Source: Nannochloris sp. 'desiccata'
Lineage: Eukaryota; Chlorophyta; Trebouxiophyceae; Chlorellales; Chlorellaceae
Direction of reading: 5' to 3'
DNA: 64,000 nt
Assembly: GCA_019044685.2 (NCBI GenBank)
Contig: JAGTXX020000008.1
Span: forward strand, 62,001-126,000
The position numbers and the translations under genes were made by a program. Below the pieces are notes generated by a model, which ran no database searches, had not been told where the DNA came from, and worked only from the letters and a program-made list of their open reading frames with translations. This document shows positions 1 through 10,790 of the stretch, piece after piece (positions within the stretch are counted from its first letter, which is position 1; every line of letters starts with the position of its first letter).

Positions 1-754
1 TTCTCAGAGAAAATCAAGATGTCATCTAAATAAACCAGCACAAAATCGTAGAGAAAATCTTTAAAAACATCCATCATCAACCTACTAAACGTAGCAGGGG
101 CATTAGTGAGTCCAAACGGCATCACCACGAACTCAAAAAGACCAAAGACGGTAGTAAACGCAGTCTTCTCTCTATCACGCTCAGATACAGCTATCTGATA
201 ATAACCAGAATGTAAATCAATTTTAGAAAACACCTTAGCACCATGCAGCCTTCGAATTTGATCTTCAGGGATGGGCAGCGGGTGCTCATCTCTAGAGCTC
301 TGACAGTAATTTTATTCAAACCACGGTAGTCAACACAGAAGCGTAGAGTTCCGTCTTTCTTCGGCACAAACAAGATGGGAGCAGCCCAGGGAGATTTAGA
401 AGGACGAATTAAACCTAGCTCCATCAGCTCTTTCAATCGTAAACGCAGCTCATTTTCTTGAGACACCGACAACCTGTATGGGGCCCGGTGTACAGGGGCA
501 GCACCCTTTACCAGCTTGATCTCATGCACAATAGCTCTCTCAGGGGGCACACCAGGAAGAGTAGAGGGAAATACAGTAGAATACTTCTTAAGGAGGCGCT
601 CTATCCTCTCATCCAACATACCAGCAGCAGTACCAGCATCACCAGTACCAGCAACAGCAGCAGAATCTTCTCGTTCATTTGCCAGCTCAGAGACATACAG
701 CTCTTGCAGGAATTGGCTATCAAGCATAAAGCAATTGACAGCATCCTCACTCAC
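1..754 (-). pseudogene. Reverse transcriptase, N-terminal part, family B1 (frameshifted)
   Basis: From 754 the frame encodes the usual gypsy lead-in ([44 protein letters not shown]). It then breaks just after ITVR, because this copy has 8 extra bases near 289-296 relative to the same region of B3 (about 53738). In another frame the RT continues through the YLDD catalytic box near position 30 and off the window edge. RT copies element RNA into DNA in cytoplasmic particles. This copy cannot encode an intact enzyme. Confidence 0.85.
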
Positions 755-858
755 CAGCTTTTTAAACGACTTTTACCCAGCAGCCAGTCCGGACGTCGTG
801 CAGCAACTTTCTTCTGTTGGCTCGGTAAAGATTTAATTTTATGCCAGCGTCGTTTTTT

Positions 859-1392
859 TCAAACAGCAATATTTCCAGTATCCCAATCGACTTGAACTTT
901 ACCAGCCTTCAACCACGGTAAACCTAGAATAACGTCGTACTGTTGTACAGGGAATACACGCAGATTCAGTACGTCATTAAGACGATTCAGCTTCAGCCTA
1001 GTATGGCGCAGCACACGGTTACCAGTATGGCGGCGACCATCAGCCAGCTTGACCCCCACGGGGTAAGCTGCAGCAGTTTTCAACGCGTTAGCGTTCACAA
1101 AAGACTCAGAGACAATGTTCAAACTAGATCCGCAGTCGACCAAGACTTTGATCTTCTTCTTATTCAACTCAGCAGCAAAAACAGTAGTCAGCGGTGAGGC
1201 GTCGTCAGCTACCTCGTCAGCAAAATACAGCTCAGATGTCCAGCCAACTCCAGATTCTTGAGGAAATCCAGAGAGAGTATTTAATTCAAGCTTATTTAAT
1301 TCCAGCCCAGCATCGTTGGCATCCAAAGGCCAACTCATAGCCACTGGACAGCACCTGCTGGCAGCGCTGCCCAGCTTCACAGTAGCGCTCAT
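859..1392 (-). pseudogene. Pol start and aspartic protease region, family B1
   Basis: A 177-residue frame starts with an ATG that overlaps the gag stop as ATGA. It carries a retropepsin-like active site, VLVDCGSSLNIVSESF (residues about 85-100; D-C-G-S in place of the common DTGA), and a downstream VILGLPWL motif. It ends at a TGA where B3 has a tryptophan codon, so protease is cut off from RT. Its mirror copy is at 4062-4595. Retropepsin would process the Gag-Pol polyprotein in the virus-like particle. Confidence 0.8.
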
Positions 1393-2277
1393 TTTCTGGC
1401 GGCTCCCTTGGCGGGGCAGCCAGTGGAGCTATGACCAGGAGCACGGCAAACGTAACACAAACGATGATGATTTAAGAAGGATTTCAGCTTGGCAGCATCA
1501 GGATTGACAGCAGCGTCGCTGCAGTTGGCTTTGAGCGCAGCAACATCTTTAGGCTTGTAAAAGCCACCTTCTGGCAGCGGTGCAGCAGCGAGAGAGTTCA
1601 GCAGCACAGCAAACTCGGTCTTATCAGCAACCTTACCACCAGATTTGTATTGCCCAGTACCATTCGAGGATTTATGTCCTTTGCTGGGAGGACGATTGTC
1701 AGTTTTTGGTTGGGACGGTGGTTGGTAAGATTCAATCAGCGGTAAGGCCTTGCTCTGCAGCGCTGCTCGGTCAAAGACATGTTAGAGTAATCGCGTCCAT
1801 GCATAGAGTTCAATACTGTGCAAGCCGCATCGGGCATACAGGCCAGGAAGAAATAGTTGCTCATGGGAGCAGTAATCTTGAGCTCTCTCAAGGCTTCCTC
1901 AAACTCTCGCAGCTGCTGGGTCAAGGCGCCCTTCGTAAATCGCAAGGTCTTGAGCGTGCGAGCAGCTTGGCAGCGGGGATCTTCAGGATCGGAATAATGC
2001 AACTGAATCCACGCTTTGAGATTATCCCAAGAGTCGCGGATGGTGGGATCACGTCTCGTAGCTTCCGCCCAAGCTTCGATGATAGTGTCGTGGAAGGCAC
2101 CGGTGACAGCTTCAGCTTGTTGTTTTGGGGTGAGGAATTCACCAGCAGTACCCCAAAACTCACGATCAGCACGAAGAATGAAGCCTTTAGTTGTGGTTTT
2201 CTCACCATCGAAAAGGCCTCCAGAGCGGATAGACTCAGAAACTTGCTTAATTAGCCGTACTTGGTTAGCGATGTTCT
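1389..2277 (-). pseudogene. Gag with CCHC zinc knuckle, family B1 (frameshifted)
   Basis: The C-terminal part (1389-1607) carries the nucleocapsid knuckle CYVCRAPGHSSTGC (C-x2-C-x4-H-x4-C). The upstream capsid-like part (about 1736-2277) is in another frame, because about 5 extra bases near 1760 separate it from the knuckle. The inverted copy at 3181-4065 lacks those bases and reads straight through. Gag would form the particle shell and bind element RNA. Confidence 0.8.
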
Positions 2278-2647
2278 GACCACACTAGTATCAACGTGAT
2301 GTAGTTACCACATTTTTTTACCACTAGTTCCCATTGTAATATTCTTTACCACAATTAGTTACCACCATAGAGTTACCACATTATTTCCGGATTTACCATA
2401 CAAAACGTGCCGTTTCCCACAAAAAACACACCAGTTACCACAGCAGCGTCAGTTGAGGCCTCCCTAGGGTTGTTGGTTCTCGAGCTCGGCAGCGGTTCCT
2501 TGCGTGTTGGTGCTCATGGTAGTGTATTCTAAACCGGAACGAAGCGTTGGCATACAACAAAAAGGGCGTTAAGGTCAAATTGGGATTTTTGAAAAACTCG
2601 ATTAAACAATTAGATCGAGTTCCCCAGGACCTTGAAGCCGAAACCAG

Positions 2648-2811
2648 TGTAAGGTAATAATGGGCTATTTTCCTTACTTTCTTTTGTGTGCTGTCCCTGA
2701 TTCCTTCTAGAAACCCTCGCTGCTTCTTGGCTGATATCTTTCAATTGTTTGCTGAACTGCTGTAACGCTGATAAGCTGAATAGAGACACTGACAAAGGTC
2801 ATTACCTTACA
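2648..2811 (-). repeat. Family B LTR at the palindrome centre
   Basis: The reverse complement starts TGTAAGGTAATGACC and matches the family B LTR at 50949-51109. Its far end is odd. Instead of ending ATTATGTTACA it ends ATTACCTTACA, the mirror of its own start, so both internal regions abut a U3-like edge. This indicates that an inverted duplication or gene conversion spread into the LTR terminus. Confidence 0.8.
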
Positions 2812-2941
2812 CTGGTTTCGGCTTCAAGGTCCTGGGGAACTCGATCTAATTGTTTAATCGAGTTTTTCAAAAATCCCAATTTGACCTTAACGCCCTTTTT
2901 GTTGTATGCCAACGCTTCGTTCCGGTTTAGAATACACTACC

Positions 2942-4065
2942 ATGAGCACCAACACGCAAGGAACCGCTGCCGAGCTCGAGAACCAACAACCCTAGGGAGG
3001 CCTCAACTGACGCTGCTGTGGTAACTGGTGTGTTTTTTGTGGGAAACGGCACGTTTTGTATGGTAAATCCGGAAATAATGTGGTAACTCTATGGTGGTAA
3101 CTAATTGTGGTAAAGAATATTACAATGGGAACTAGTGGTAAAAAAATGTGGTAACTACATCACGTTGATACTAGTGTGGTCAGAACATCGCTAACCAAGT
3201 ACGGCTAATTAAGCAAGTTTCTGAGTCTATCCGCTCTGGAGGCCTTTTCGATGGTGAGAAAACCACAACTAAAGGCTTCATTCTTCGTGCTGATCGTGAG
3301 TTTTGGGGTACTGCTGGTGAATTCCTCACCCCAAAACAACAAGCTGAAGCTGTCACCGGTGCCTTCCACGACACTATCATCGAAGCTTGGGCGGAAGCTA
3401 CGAGACGTGATCCCACCATCCGCGACTCTTGGGATAATCTCAAAGCGTGGATTCAGTTGCATTATTCCGATCCTGAAGATCCCCGCTGCCAAGCTGCTCG
3501 CACGCTCAAGACCTTGCGATTTACGAAGGGCGCCTTGACCCAGCAGCTGCGAGAGTTTGAGGAAGCCTTGAGAGAGCTCAAGATTACTGCTCCCATGAGC
3601 AACTATTTCTTCCTGGCCTGTATGCCCGATGCGGCTTGCACAGTATTGAACTCTATGCATGGACGCGATTACTCTAACATGTCTTTGACCGAGCTGCAGA
3701 GCAAGGCCTTACCGCTGATTGAATCTTACCAACCACCGTCCCAACCAAAAACTGACAATCGTCCTCCCAGCAAAGGACATAGATCCTCGAATGGTACTGG
3801 GCAATACAAATCTGGTGGTAAGGTTGCTGATAAGACCGAGTTTGCTGTGCTGCTGAACTCTCTCGCTGCTGCACCGCTGCCAGAAGGTGGCTTTCACAAG
3901 CCTAAAGATGTTGCTGCGCTCAAAGCCAACTGCAGCGACGCTGCTGTCAATCCTGATGCTGCCAAGCTGAAATCCTTCTTAAATCATCATCGTTTGTGTT
4001 ACGTTTGCCGTGCTCCTGGTCATAGCTCCACTGGCTGCCCCGCCAAGGGAGCCGCCAGAAAATGA
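2942..4065 (+). pseudogene. Gag with CCHC zinc knuckle, family B2 (right arm)
   Basis: An ATG at 2942 opens only 17 codons before a TAG. An unusual stretch rich in GTGGTAACT-like words (about 3010-3175) follows. From about 3181 an uninterrupted Gag frame runs to 4065, with capsid-like sequence then the knuckle CYVCRAPGHSSTGC. The gag stop overlaps the pol start as ATGA. B1 has the same GTGGTAAC-rich stretch (about 2290-2450), so it predates the inverted duplication. Confidence 0.75.
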
Positions 4066-4744
4066 GCGCTACTGTGAAGCTGGGCAGCGCTGCCAGCAGG
4101 TGCTGTCCAGTGGCTATGAGTTGGCCTTTGGATGCCAACGATGCTGGGCTGGAATTAAATAAGCTTGAATTAAATACTCTCTCTGGATTTCCTCAAGAAT
4201 CTGGAGTTGGCTGGACATCTGAGCTGTATTTTGCTGACGAGGTAGCTGACGATGCCTCACCGCTGACTACTGTTTTTGCTGCTGAGTTGAATAAGAAGAA
4301 GATCAAAGTCTTGGTCGACTGCGGATCTAGTTTGAACATTGTCTCTGAGTCTTTTGTGAACGCTAACGCGTTGAGAACTGCTGCGGCTTACCCTGTGGGG
4401 GTCAAGCTGGCTGATGGTCGCCGCCATGCTGGTGACCGTGTGCTGCGCCATACTAGGCTGAAGCTGGGTCGTCTTAATGACGTACTAAATCTGCGTGTAT
4501 TCCCTGTACAACAGTACGACGTTATTCTAGGTTTACCGTGGTTGAAGGCTGGTAAAGTTCAAGTCGATTGGGATACTGGAAATATTGCTGTTTGAAAAAA
4601 ACGACGCTGGCATAAAATTAAATCTTTACCGAGCCAACAGAAGAAAGTTGCTGCACGACGTCCGGACTGGCTGCTGGGTAAAAAGTCGTTTAAAAAGCTG
4701 GTGAGTGAGGATGCTGTCAATTGCTTTATGCTTGATAGCCAATT
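4062..4744 (+). pseudogene. Pol start and protease, family B2, truncated
   Basis: The frame 4062-4595 contains the VLVDCGSSLN protease site and ends with the same TGA as B1. Downstream, the A-run near 4681 keeps the ancestral length that B1 and B3 have lost, so the [14 protein letters not shown] block is readable. Homology stops at 4744, before RT. There is no 3' LTR on this side. Confidence 0.75.
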
Positions 4745-4920
4745 TTGGACTTATTTCTGCTGATGTAGGTTTACTATAACTGATTACGTGTTCTGAAGTT
4801 AGTTCTAGGGAATTTAGAGTGGTTTTAAAAATGGACTCAATGGTGTCATGTCATTCTCACCGTCACCATCCCACATTGTGCAATTGCCATAATAATGACT
4901 AAAACTCCCGAAATTTCCAC
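4745..4920. other. Short intergenic stretch
   Basis: Unique-looking AT-rich sequence lies between the palindrome end and the KDZ-like gene remnant. I see no gene or repeat in it. Confidence 0.5.
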
Positions 4921-6151
4921 TCAATCTGTTGTAGTATTCAATAATAATACCTGTACAGTAACTTGCTTGTCCTTCGCCTTCCGTGTTGCTTTTCCGCAGA
5001 GCTTTAAACTTTCGAGGCCGAGGTGGTACATGCATTCCGGATTGATATTCCTAGTACCTTCCGTATACAGAGTGCAGGAAGAGTGCTGATGACCTGGGTC
5101 GGCATGGAAAGTATCTACAGCTATCCGTGAATGCAACAAGTCATAGACAATATTGGCGGCTGGGTTGCTAAAACGCTTAGTTTCGATGTGCTTGTCAAGG
5201 AAACATCCCCCATCGTATACGAGATACTGAACATAGCATCTACGTTCTTCAAGAGTGAACCCACTGACCATGTTACTAATACACTCCACAGCCTGCATAA
5301 ACAAAAAAAATGCTAAGAATGGAACCAAAAAAAATATAGCGTGAGAAGTTGCGTTACCTGCAGCCGTATGACGTTACCGCACCTGAGTAAGACCTTCATG
5401 CTTAAAGTACATTGGAAATCAGTACAAAATAACTCACAGCAATCAACCATCCTTTTGACGTTTCTAAATATTGATTTTTGGGTGCATATTTTTGCCACTC
5501 CACTTTGGTGCTGCTCTCGGCCACCACGTTTGAAGAAATTAACTCAGTAGGCGCAGCAGGTGCCGCCATTCCGCGTTTTCGCTTGCTTGTCTTGGTAATC
5601 TTCTTAACATTTTCCTGCAAATTCTTTTCAATGTGGATAACTAGCTCGGCATCAAACTGCACATTGTCAGCGACAGCATTGTCGGGCGAATACGGAGCAT
5701 TGAAGCGAAACTGTTCATTGACGGCAGGGAGAGCAGGTTGAAGTGGCTGTTCTAATTGAGTAGATATCTTATGCTGAAACATTGTAGACTTGGATTGTGA
5801 AGAATTATATACCACTTCTACTTGGCCAGAATTTTCTAAGCGATCGACGATATTTCTGTAACGTGGGAGGAAAGTCAAGGTCAGTGTTGTGGTATATCGT
5901 TATCGTTTGTTCAGTTTATAAGATAAAATAAAACACCTACCGAGTATTGTCTACACCATGACACTCACCCCACAATTCCACATCTTGGTAGGTGAAGACG
6001 GGTTCGTCTTCTGCCATTTCCTACAAAAAGAAAATGGTTGCGTGGCTGTGTTAGACGGCATTAGAGTTGTTTGTGCACTCGAGAATGTGTTGTATCTTAC
6101 CGAAATCCTTCTTAAAATCTTATTTTTATCTTCGGACCTGTCTACATGGGC
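4921..6151 (-). pseudogene. Intron-containing KDZ-transposase-like gene, 5'-truncated
   Basis: Four exons can be joined in frame on the minus strand: 6151-6101, 6020-5941, 5855-5438 and 5292-4921. The GT-AG introns are 80, 85 and 145 bp, giving about 306 residues. Exon 4 has LVYDGGCFLDKH, then about 30 residues later VDTFHADPGHQHSSC. This is the YDxxCxL ... DxFHxxGHxxxC pattern I associate with Kyakuja-Dileera-Zisupton (KDZ) transposases. The first visible exon is preceded by a good acceptor, so upstream exons are missing. A Helitron end lies 109 bp away at 6260, inside what would be the next intron. KDZ assignment is by motif only. Confidence 0.5.
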
Positions 6152-6259
6152 CTGTTACAGAAGAAAAATAAACAAAGAAAAGATCACACCCCTCCTCCGG
6201 GCTACCCGGCCCTCTGGTTTTTCCTTCCCCTTCAAGGTGCAAGTTATATTTAAGTATAA

Positions 6260-6290
6260 CTAGACGTGGACCCGCGCGTCGCGTGCGGGT
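6260..6290 (-). other. Helitron 3' terminus (hairpin plus CTAG)
   Basis: On the minus strand a GC-rich 21-nt imperfect palindrome (6290-6270) is followed after 6 nt by CTAG at 6263-6260 and then a T. A hairpin shortly before CTRR, with insertion next to a T, is the standard Helitron 3' end. It lies downstream of, and on the same strand as, the Pif1-like helicase C-terminus at 6461. Confidence 0.7.
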
Positions 6291-6460
6291 GTTGTGTAAC
6301 CAATTCTAAAGTCTAATTAATTAATGTAAGATTGCAGTTATCTTGGTTGGAAGAGCTGGCGTTGAGCTGGGCTTCATTTAAAGAAACTCAGAAACAGCTT
6401 GAGAGTTTGATTGAATTTCTGCCAGAATTTTACATAGTGTTCTACATATTATTGGTGTTT
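6291..6460. other. Helitron 3' untranslated region
   Basis: AT-rich sequence lies between the helicase stop (6461) and the terminal hairpin. There is no ORF of note. Confidence 0.5.
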
Positions 6461-6903
6461 CTATTGTTGCGGTAAAAGAGCTTCCTTGTAAACAACATTT
6501 TTAACCTTGAGGCCCCCTGTTATTGTCGGCTCTTGGGCTGGATCCATCACAAAAATGCTTTCGAAACTGCCACTTCTGGAGAGAGCTACATAGAGCTGGC
6601 CATGGCCAAAGACGTCATCCTTTAAGTATATTCCAACGCATTTCAGTGTCTGCCCTTGTGCTTTGTTGATACTCATAGCGAAGGCTGGCTTGACGGGGTA
6701 CTGGCGGCGGCGGCGGAGGGTAAAGGGGAAGTTGTCTTTGTCAGAGGGGGTGATGCTCAGCCGCGAAAGGAACACAGTTTGATTTTTTAGAGGCCCAGTA
6801 GCAACTATAGCTTCAAGCAAAGTTCTGTGAATCCTTTTCACAATCAACCTGGTGCCATTGGCAAGACCGTTAGAGAGGTTTCTGAGTAGAATCACAGGGG
6901 CAC

Positions 6904-7070
6904 TGTAAGATATTGACCTCTGTCGGTGGCTATAATCAGCAGTTCAGCTTACAGCAGTTACAGCAAACAATAAAAGACCCTCATTAAGATAACAATCAGC
7001 ATTCTAGAAGCATCAGATAAAAATAATAAGATCAGCTTAAAGAAAGTAGGAAAGGAGGCGCTATGTTACA
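6904..7070 (-). repeat. A1 LTR (3' LTR of the minus-strand element)
   Basis: A 167-bp LTR with TG...CA ends. It appears identical to 11861-12027, implying recent insertion. Confidence 0.95.
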
Positions 7071-7088
7071 CCACCCCCCGTTTAGAAA

Positions 7089-10000
7089 TCAACGTCGTCC
7101 TCGACGTTGGGGCAGCTTCTCTAAGTATTCGAGATAAAATTTATTATTCAGCAAGTTTTCCTCAGGTTCCCAGGTACGTGTTTGATAACCTTTCCATTTA
7201 ATGCGAAACTCACGAGCATCTTTAGGACCTCTATGAGCAACAATTTGCTCAACTTCATAAAAAGCATCGCCTCGTTGGTAGTACAGCGGTGGAGGCTCAG
7301 AAAAAGCAGCACGCAAAGGGAACTTAGAAGAAGTATTAGGACAGCGTTTTAAAACAGACACATGAAAAGTAGTATGCCCTTTAAAAGTAGAAGGCATATC
7401 CAAAGTATAAGCAACAGGACCAATTTTCTTTAATATTTTAAAAGGGCCAACAAACAACGGCTTCAGCTTAGGTGGATTCGAACCATCCAAAGAAAGATTT
7501 CTAGAATTCAATAAAACTTCATCACCAACATCAAAAGAAACATCAACTCGTTTTTTATTAGAATAGAAGGCTTGCCGAGCTTGTGCAGCGTTTAACAACT
7601 CAGAAACTTTAGAAATAATCTGCTCATGACGCTCTCGGAACCGCTCTACTGAAACCGGAACAGCACGACTGTCCTCAGCAACATAGGATGCAGGTAATTT
7701 AGGAGTGCGACCATAAACAACAGAAAAAGGACGTGATTTCAAAGAAGCATTAACAGCAGTATTATAAGCAAAGGCAGCTTGGGGAAGAAAGTTAACCCAA
7801 CTGGCGGGATCGAGTACACAAAAAGAACGAAGCATCTCCTCTAAAACGCGATTAATGCGCTCAGTCTGGCCATCAGTTTGAGGGTGATAAGATGTAGAAA
7901 GCTTCAAACGAGTACCAACAGAAGACCAGAGTGATTGCCAAAAAGAAGAAATGAACTTAGAATCTCGATCAGAAACAATAGAAGAAGGACAGCCATGACG
8001 ACACAAAATATTTTTATAAAATAAAGTGGCAATGTCCTCAGCAGAAGCAGTAGTAAAAGTAGGAACAAATTCAACATATTTAGAAAATCTATCAACAACA
8101 ACCATAACAGCATCATAACCTTCCTTAGTTTTTGGCAGCTTCACAATAAAATCCATAGAAATAGACTCCCAAGGTTCACCAGGACGCTCGAGCGGTTGCA
8201 GCAAACCAGCAGGGAAACCCGTGCGAGGCTTGCTTTGCAGGCAGGATTGACAGCCGCCAACATACTCTTCGACATCTTTAGCAATACCAGGCCAACCAAA
8301 TTGTTCAATCAAACGGCGTAAAGTGCGATTCGTACCTTGGTGTCCAACCAAAGGCAAATCATGCATTTCAGAGATCAGCATCTCTCGTAAATTTCCAATT
8401 TTAGGCACATACAGCTGCAAGCGACCATTAATAAAACGATATAACAGCTCATTATCCCAGAAATAATCAGAAGTACCAGCTTTAATCTTCTCAGCTTCTT
8501 GTAGAGCAAATTCATCAAGCTTTAACCCGTCTCTGATCTGTTGAATTAAATCATCGGCCGGTACAACCAGCGACAAAGCACAGATGCAGTGATCAGGGCG
8601 ACGGCTCAGGGCATCTGCTACCACATTCTGCTTTCCAGGCTTGTAACGAATATCAGGAGGACCACCTAACCAACCAGTAATACTACCGAACCAGCGCATA
8701 AATTTAGGACTTAGCTCAGTTTGACTGTTCAAATATTGGAGACTCTGGTGGTCGGTATAAAACAGCGGCGTCGTTCCATTATTCAGGTAGTGCTTCCATT
8801 TATAAGCAGTGAGCTTAATGGCCAAAAATTCTTTAGTACGAGCATCGTAATTCAACTCAGCACCACGTAACTTCCTAGAAAAGAAAGCAACAGGTCTCAA
8901 AGCTTCAGTAGATTCACCAACTTGCAGCAGCACAGCACCAACAGCGACGTTAGAAGCATCAGTGCACACAACACATTGCTTGCTAGCATCATAGACTTGC
9001 AGTACAGGGGAACTAGTAACGGACTTCTTCAACTCTTCAAAAGCATGGGTATGTAGCGGAGTCCAAAGAAAACGTAGACTTTTCTTTGTCAACTCATTCA
9101 GCGGGGCAGCAATATGGGCGTAGTGTTTAATAAAATGCCTATAATAACCAGTTAAACCAAGGAAACCACGTACCTCAGTGGCATTACTAGGCGTAGGCCA
9201 CTCCAACACAGCTCTGACTTTATCTTCAGCCATCTTCACACCATTACCAGAGACAACAAAACCCAAATACTCAACCTCAGCTTGGAAGAAAGAACACTTG
9301 GACAGCTTGGCAATTAAATTATGTTCTTTCAACCTATCCAGCACCAGCCTAACATGTTTTTCATGTTCTTCCTCATCTTTAGAAAAGATTAGGATATCAT
9401 CCAAGTAAACCAGCACGAAATCGTAAAGGTAGTCTTTAAAAATCTCCATCATCAGCCTACTAAAAGTAGCGGGGGCGTTACTCAGACCGAACGGCATCAC
9501 CAGAAATTCATACAGCCCAAAGGTAGTAGTAAAAGCAGTTTTGGTAACATCTTCTCCAGCAACAGCAATTTGGTAGTAACCAGAATGTAAATCAATCTTG
9601 GAAAATACTTTAGCTCCATGTAATCTTCGAATTTGGTCTTCAGGGATCGGCAGCGCATGCTCGTCTCGGATAGTAACTTTATTCAGCCCCCGATAATCAA
9701 CACAGAAACGTAGAGTGCCATCCTTCTTAGGTACAAACAGCACAGGTGCAGCCCAAGGTGATTTGGAAGGACGAATCAACCCTAAATCTGACAGCTCTTT
9801 TAATCTCTTCTTCAGCTCATCTTCTTCAGCCACCGACAACCTGTATGGGGCCCGGTGTACAGGCGTAGCGCCCTTCTGCAGTTTAATTTCGTGAACAATA
9901 GCTCGATCAGGTGGCAATCCAGGAGGATTAGGGGGAAATACAGTATCATAGTCTTTAAGGAGTTGAGGTACCCTCTCTGATGAAGTACCAGCTCCTAAGA

Positions 10001-10790
10001 CAGCAGCAGAGACAGCAGCAGCAATAGAAGCACCAGCAGGCGCACTTTTCTCACTTTCCAGCTCCACCATGAACAGCTCTTCTACATGCTCACCAGCAAC
10101 CATATAACATGTATCCCACACAGAATCATCTTGTCGTAACAGCTTTTTGAAACTCTTCTTACTCAGCAACCAATCAGGGCGTCGTACAGCTCTTCTTTCT
10201 TTAGCAGCGCTGGTGACAGATTTGACCTTTTTGACTCGGCCATTTTGCAGCACAGTAAGGTCACCAGTATTCCAATCAGGTATAACAGCATATCGTTGCA
10301 GCCAAGGTAATCCAAGGATAACATTATACTGCGGCATAGGTATGACACGCAGGTTCAGCACTTCAGTAACACAGCCCAGCTTCAGCTTCGCATTTTTCAG
10401 CACTCGCTCGCAAGCGACACGTCGACCATCAACCACTTTGACATTGAGGGACGCAGCAGCAACAGTTTTCAGCTTATTTTTCGTCACAAACGACTCAGAG
10501 ACAGCATCTAGACTTGATCCACAGTCTACCAGCACTCGAACTTTCTTGTTTACGAGCTCAGCATCATAAATAGTAGTCAGCGGTGAGGCATCTTTGACCT
10601 CGTTTTCAGCAAAGTATAGCTCAGGTGTCTAGCCAACTCCAGTCTCGGTTGGAAGACTAAAACTAGAGAGAGTATTCATTTCCAGCATATTTATTTCCAG
10701 CCCAGCATTTTTGTCGGCTTGTAAAGGCCAACTAAAGGAAACGGGACAGCACCTACTGGGAGTGCGGCCCAGCTTCTCGGCAGCTCTCAG
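7089..10790 (-). pseudogene. A1 Pol polyprotein with one amber codon
   Basis: Pol order is protease (MLVDCGSSLDAVSESF at 10535), RT ([18 protein letters not shown]), RNase H (VVCTDASNVAVGAVLL), integrase HHCC zinc domain (HDLPLVGHQGTN ... CQSCLQSK), DDE core (SMDFIVKLP, VSDRDSKF, GQTERINRVLEEM) and a C-terminal chromodomain (FRIKWKGYQTRTWEPEENL). The frame opens at 10790, where it overlaps the gag stop. It is interrupted by TAG at 10631-10629, where A2 has TGG (tryptophan). Downstream of that the frame is open for 1148 residues. Chromodomains steer integration to heterochromatin in chromoviruses, which fits the nesting seen here. Confidence 0.93.

Larger units (their letters stand above)
1..2811 (-). 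mobile_element. Ty3/gypsy family B element, copy B1 (5' part, runs off the left edge)
   Basis: Read on the minus strand, this holds a 5' LTR (2811-2648), a primer-binding-site-like sequence starting TGGTTTCGGCTTC, gag, protease and the start of reverse transcriptase. The rest lies left of the window. It is the same family as the copy at 50949-54438. B1 is defective. It has a 5-nt insertion in gag near 1760 and a TGA between protease and RT (near 859). It also has a missing A in the A-run near 770 and an 8-nt insertion near 289-296. These calls come from comparing B1 with its inverted copy (2812-4744) and with B3. Confidence 0.85.
711..4744. repeat. Large inverted repeat (palindrome) of family B sequence around one LTR
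   Basis: The left arm (711-2658) and right arm (2801-4744) are reverse complements. Coordinates pair to a constant sum of 5459, dropping to 5454 outside the gag indel. The roughly 142-bp centre is most of a family B LTR. The right arm ends at 4744 inside the pol leader, where sequence changes abruptly. Arms are near-identical, with small differences in gag and protease, so the event looks recent. Confidence 0.9.

Noticed and set aside
458..895. Plus-strand open frames over family B pol (also at 53895-54332)
   Set aside because: Antisense shadows of the RT leader; present only because the sense strand is coding.
7904..8116. Leu-rich short frame inside A1 (also 32256-32468, 51964-52179)
   Set aside because: Alternate-frame shadow of the integrase core, repeated wherever that core occurs.
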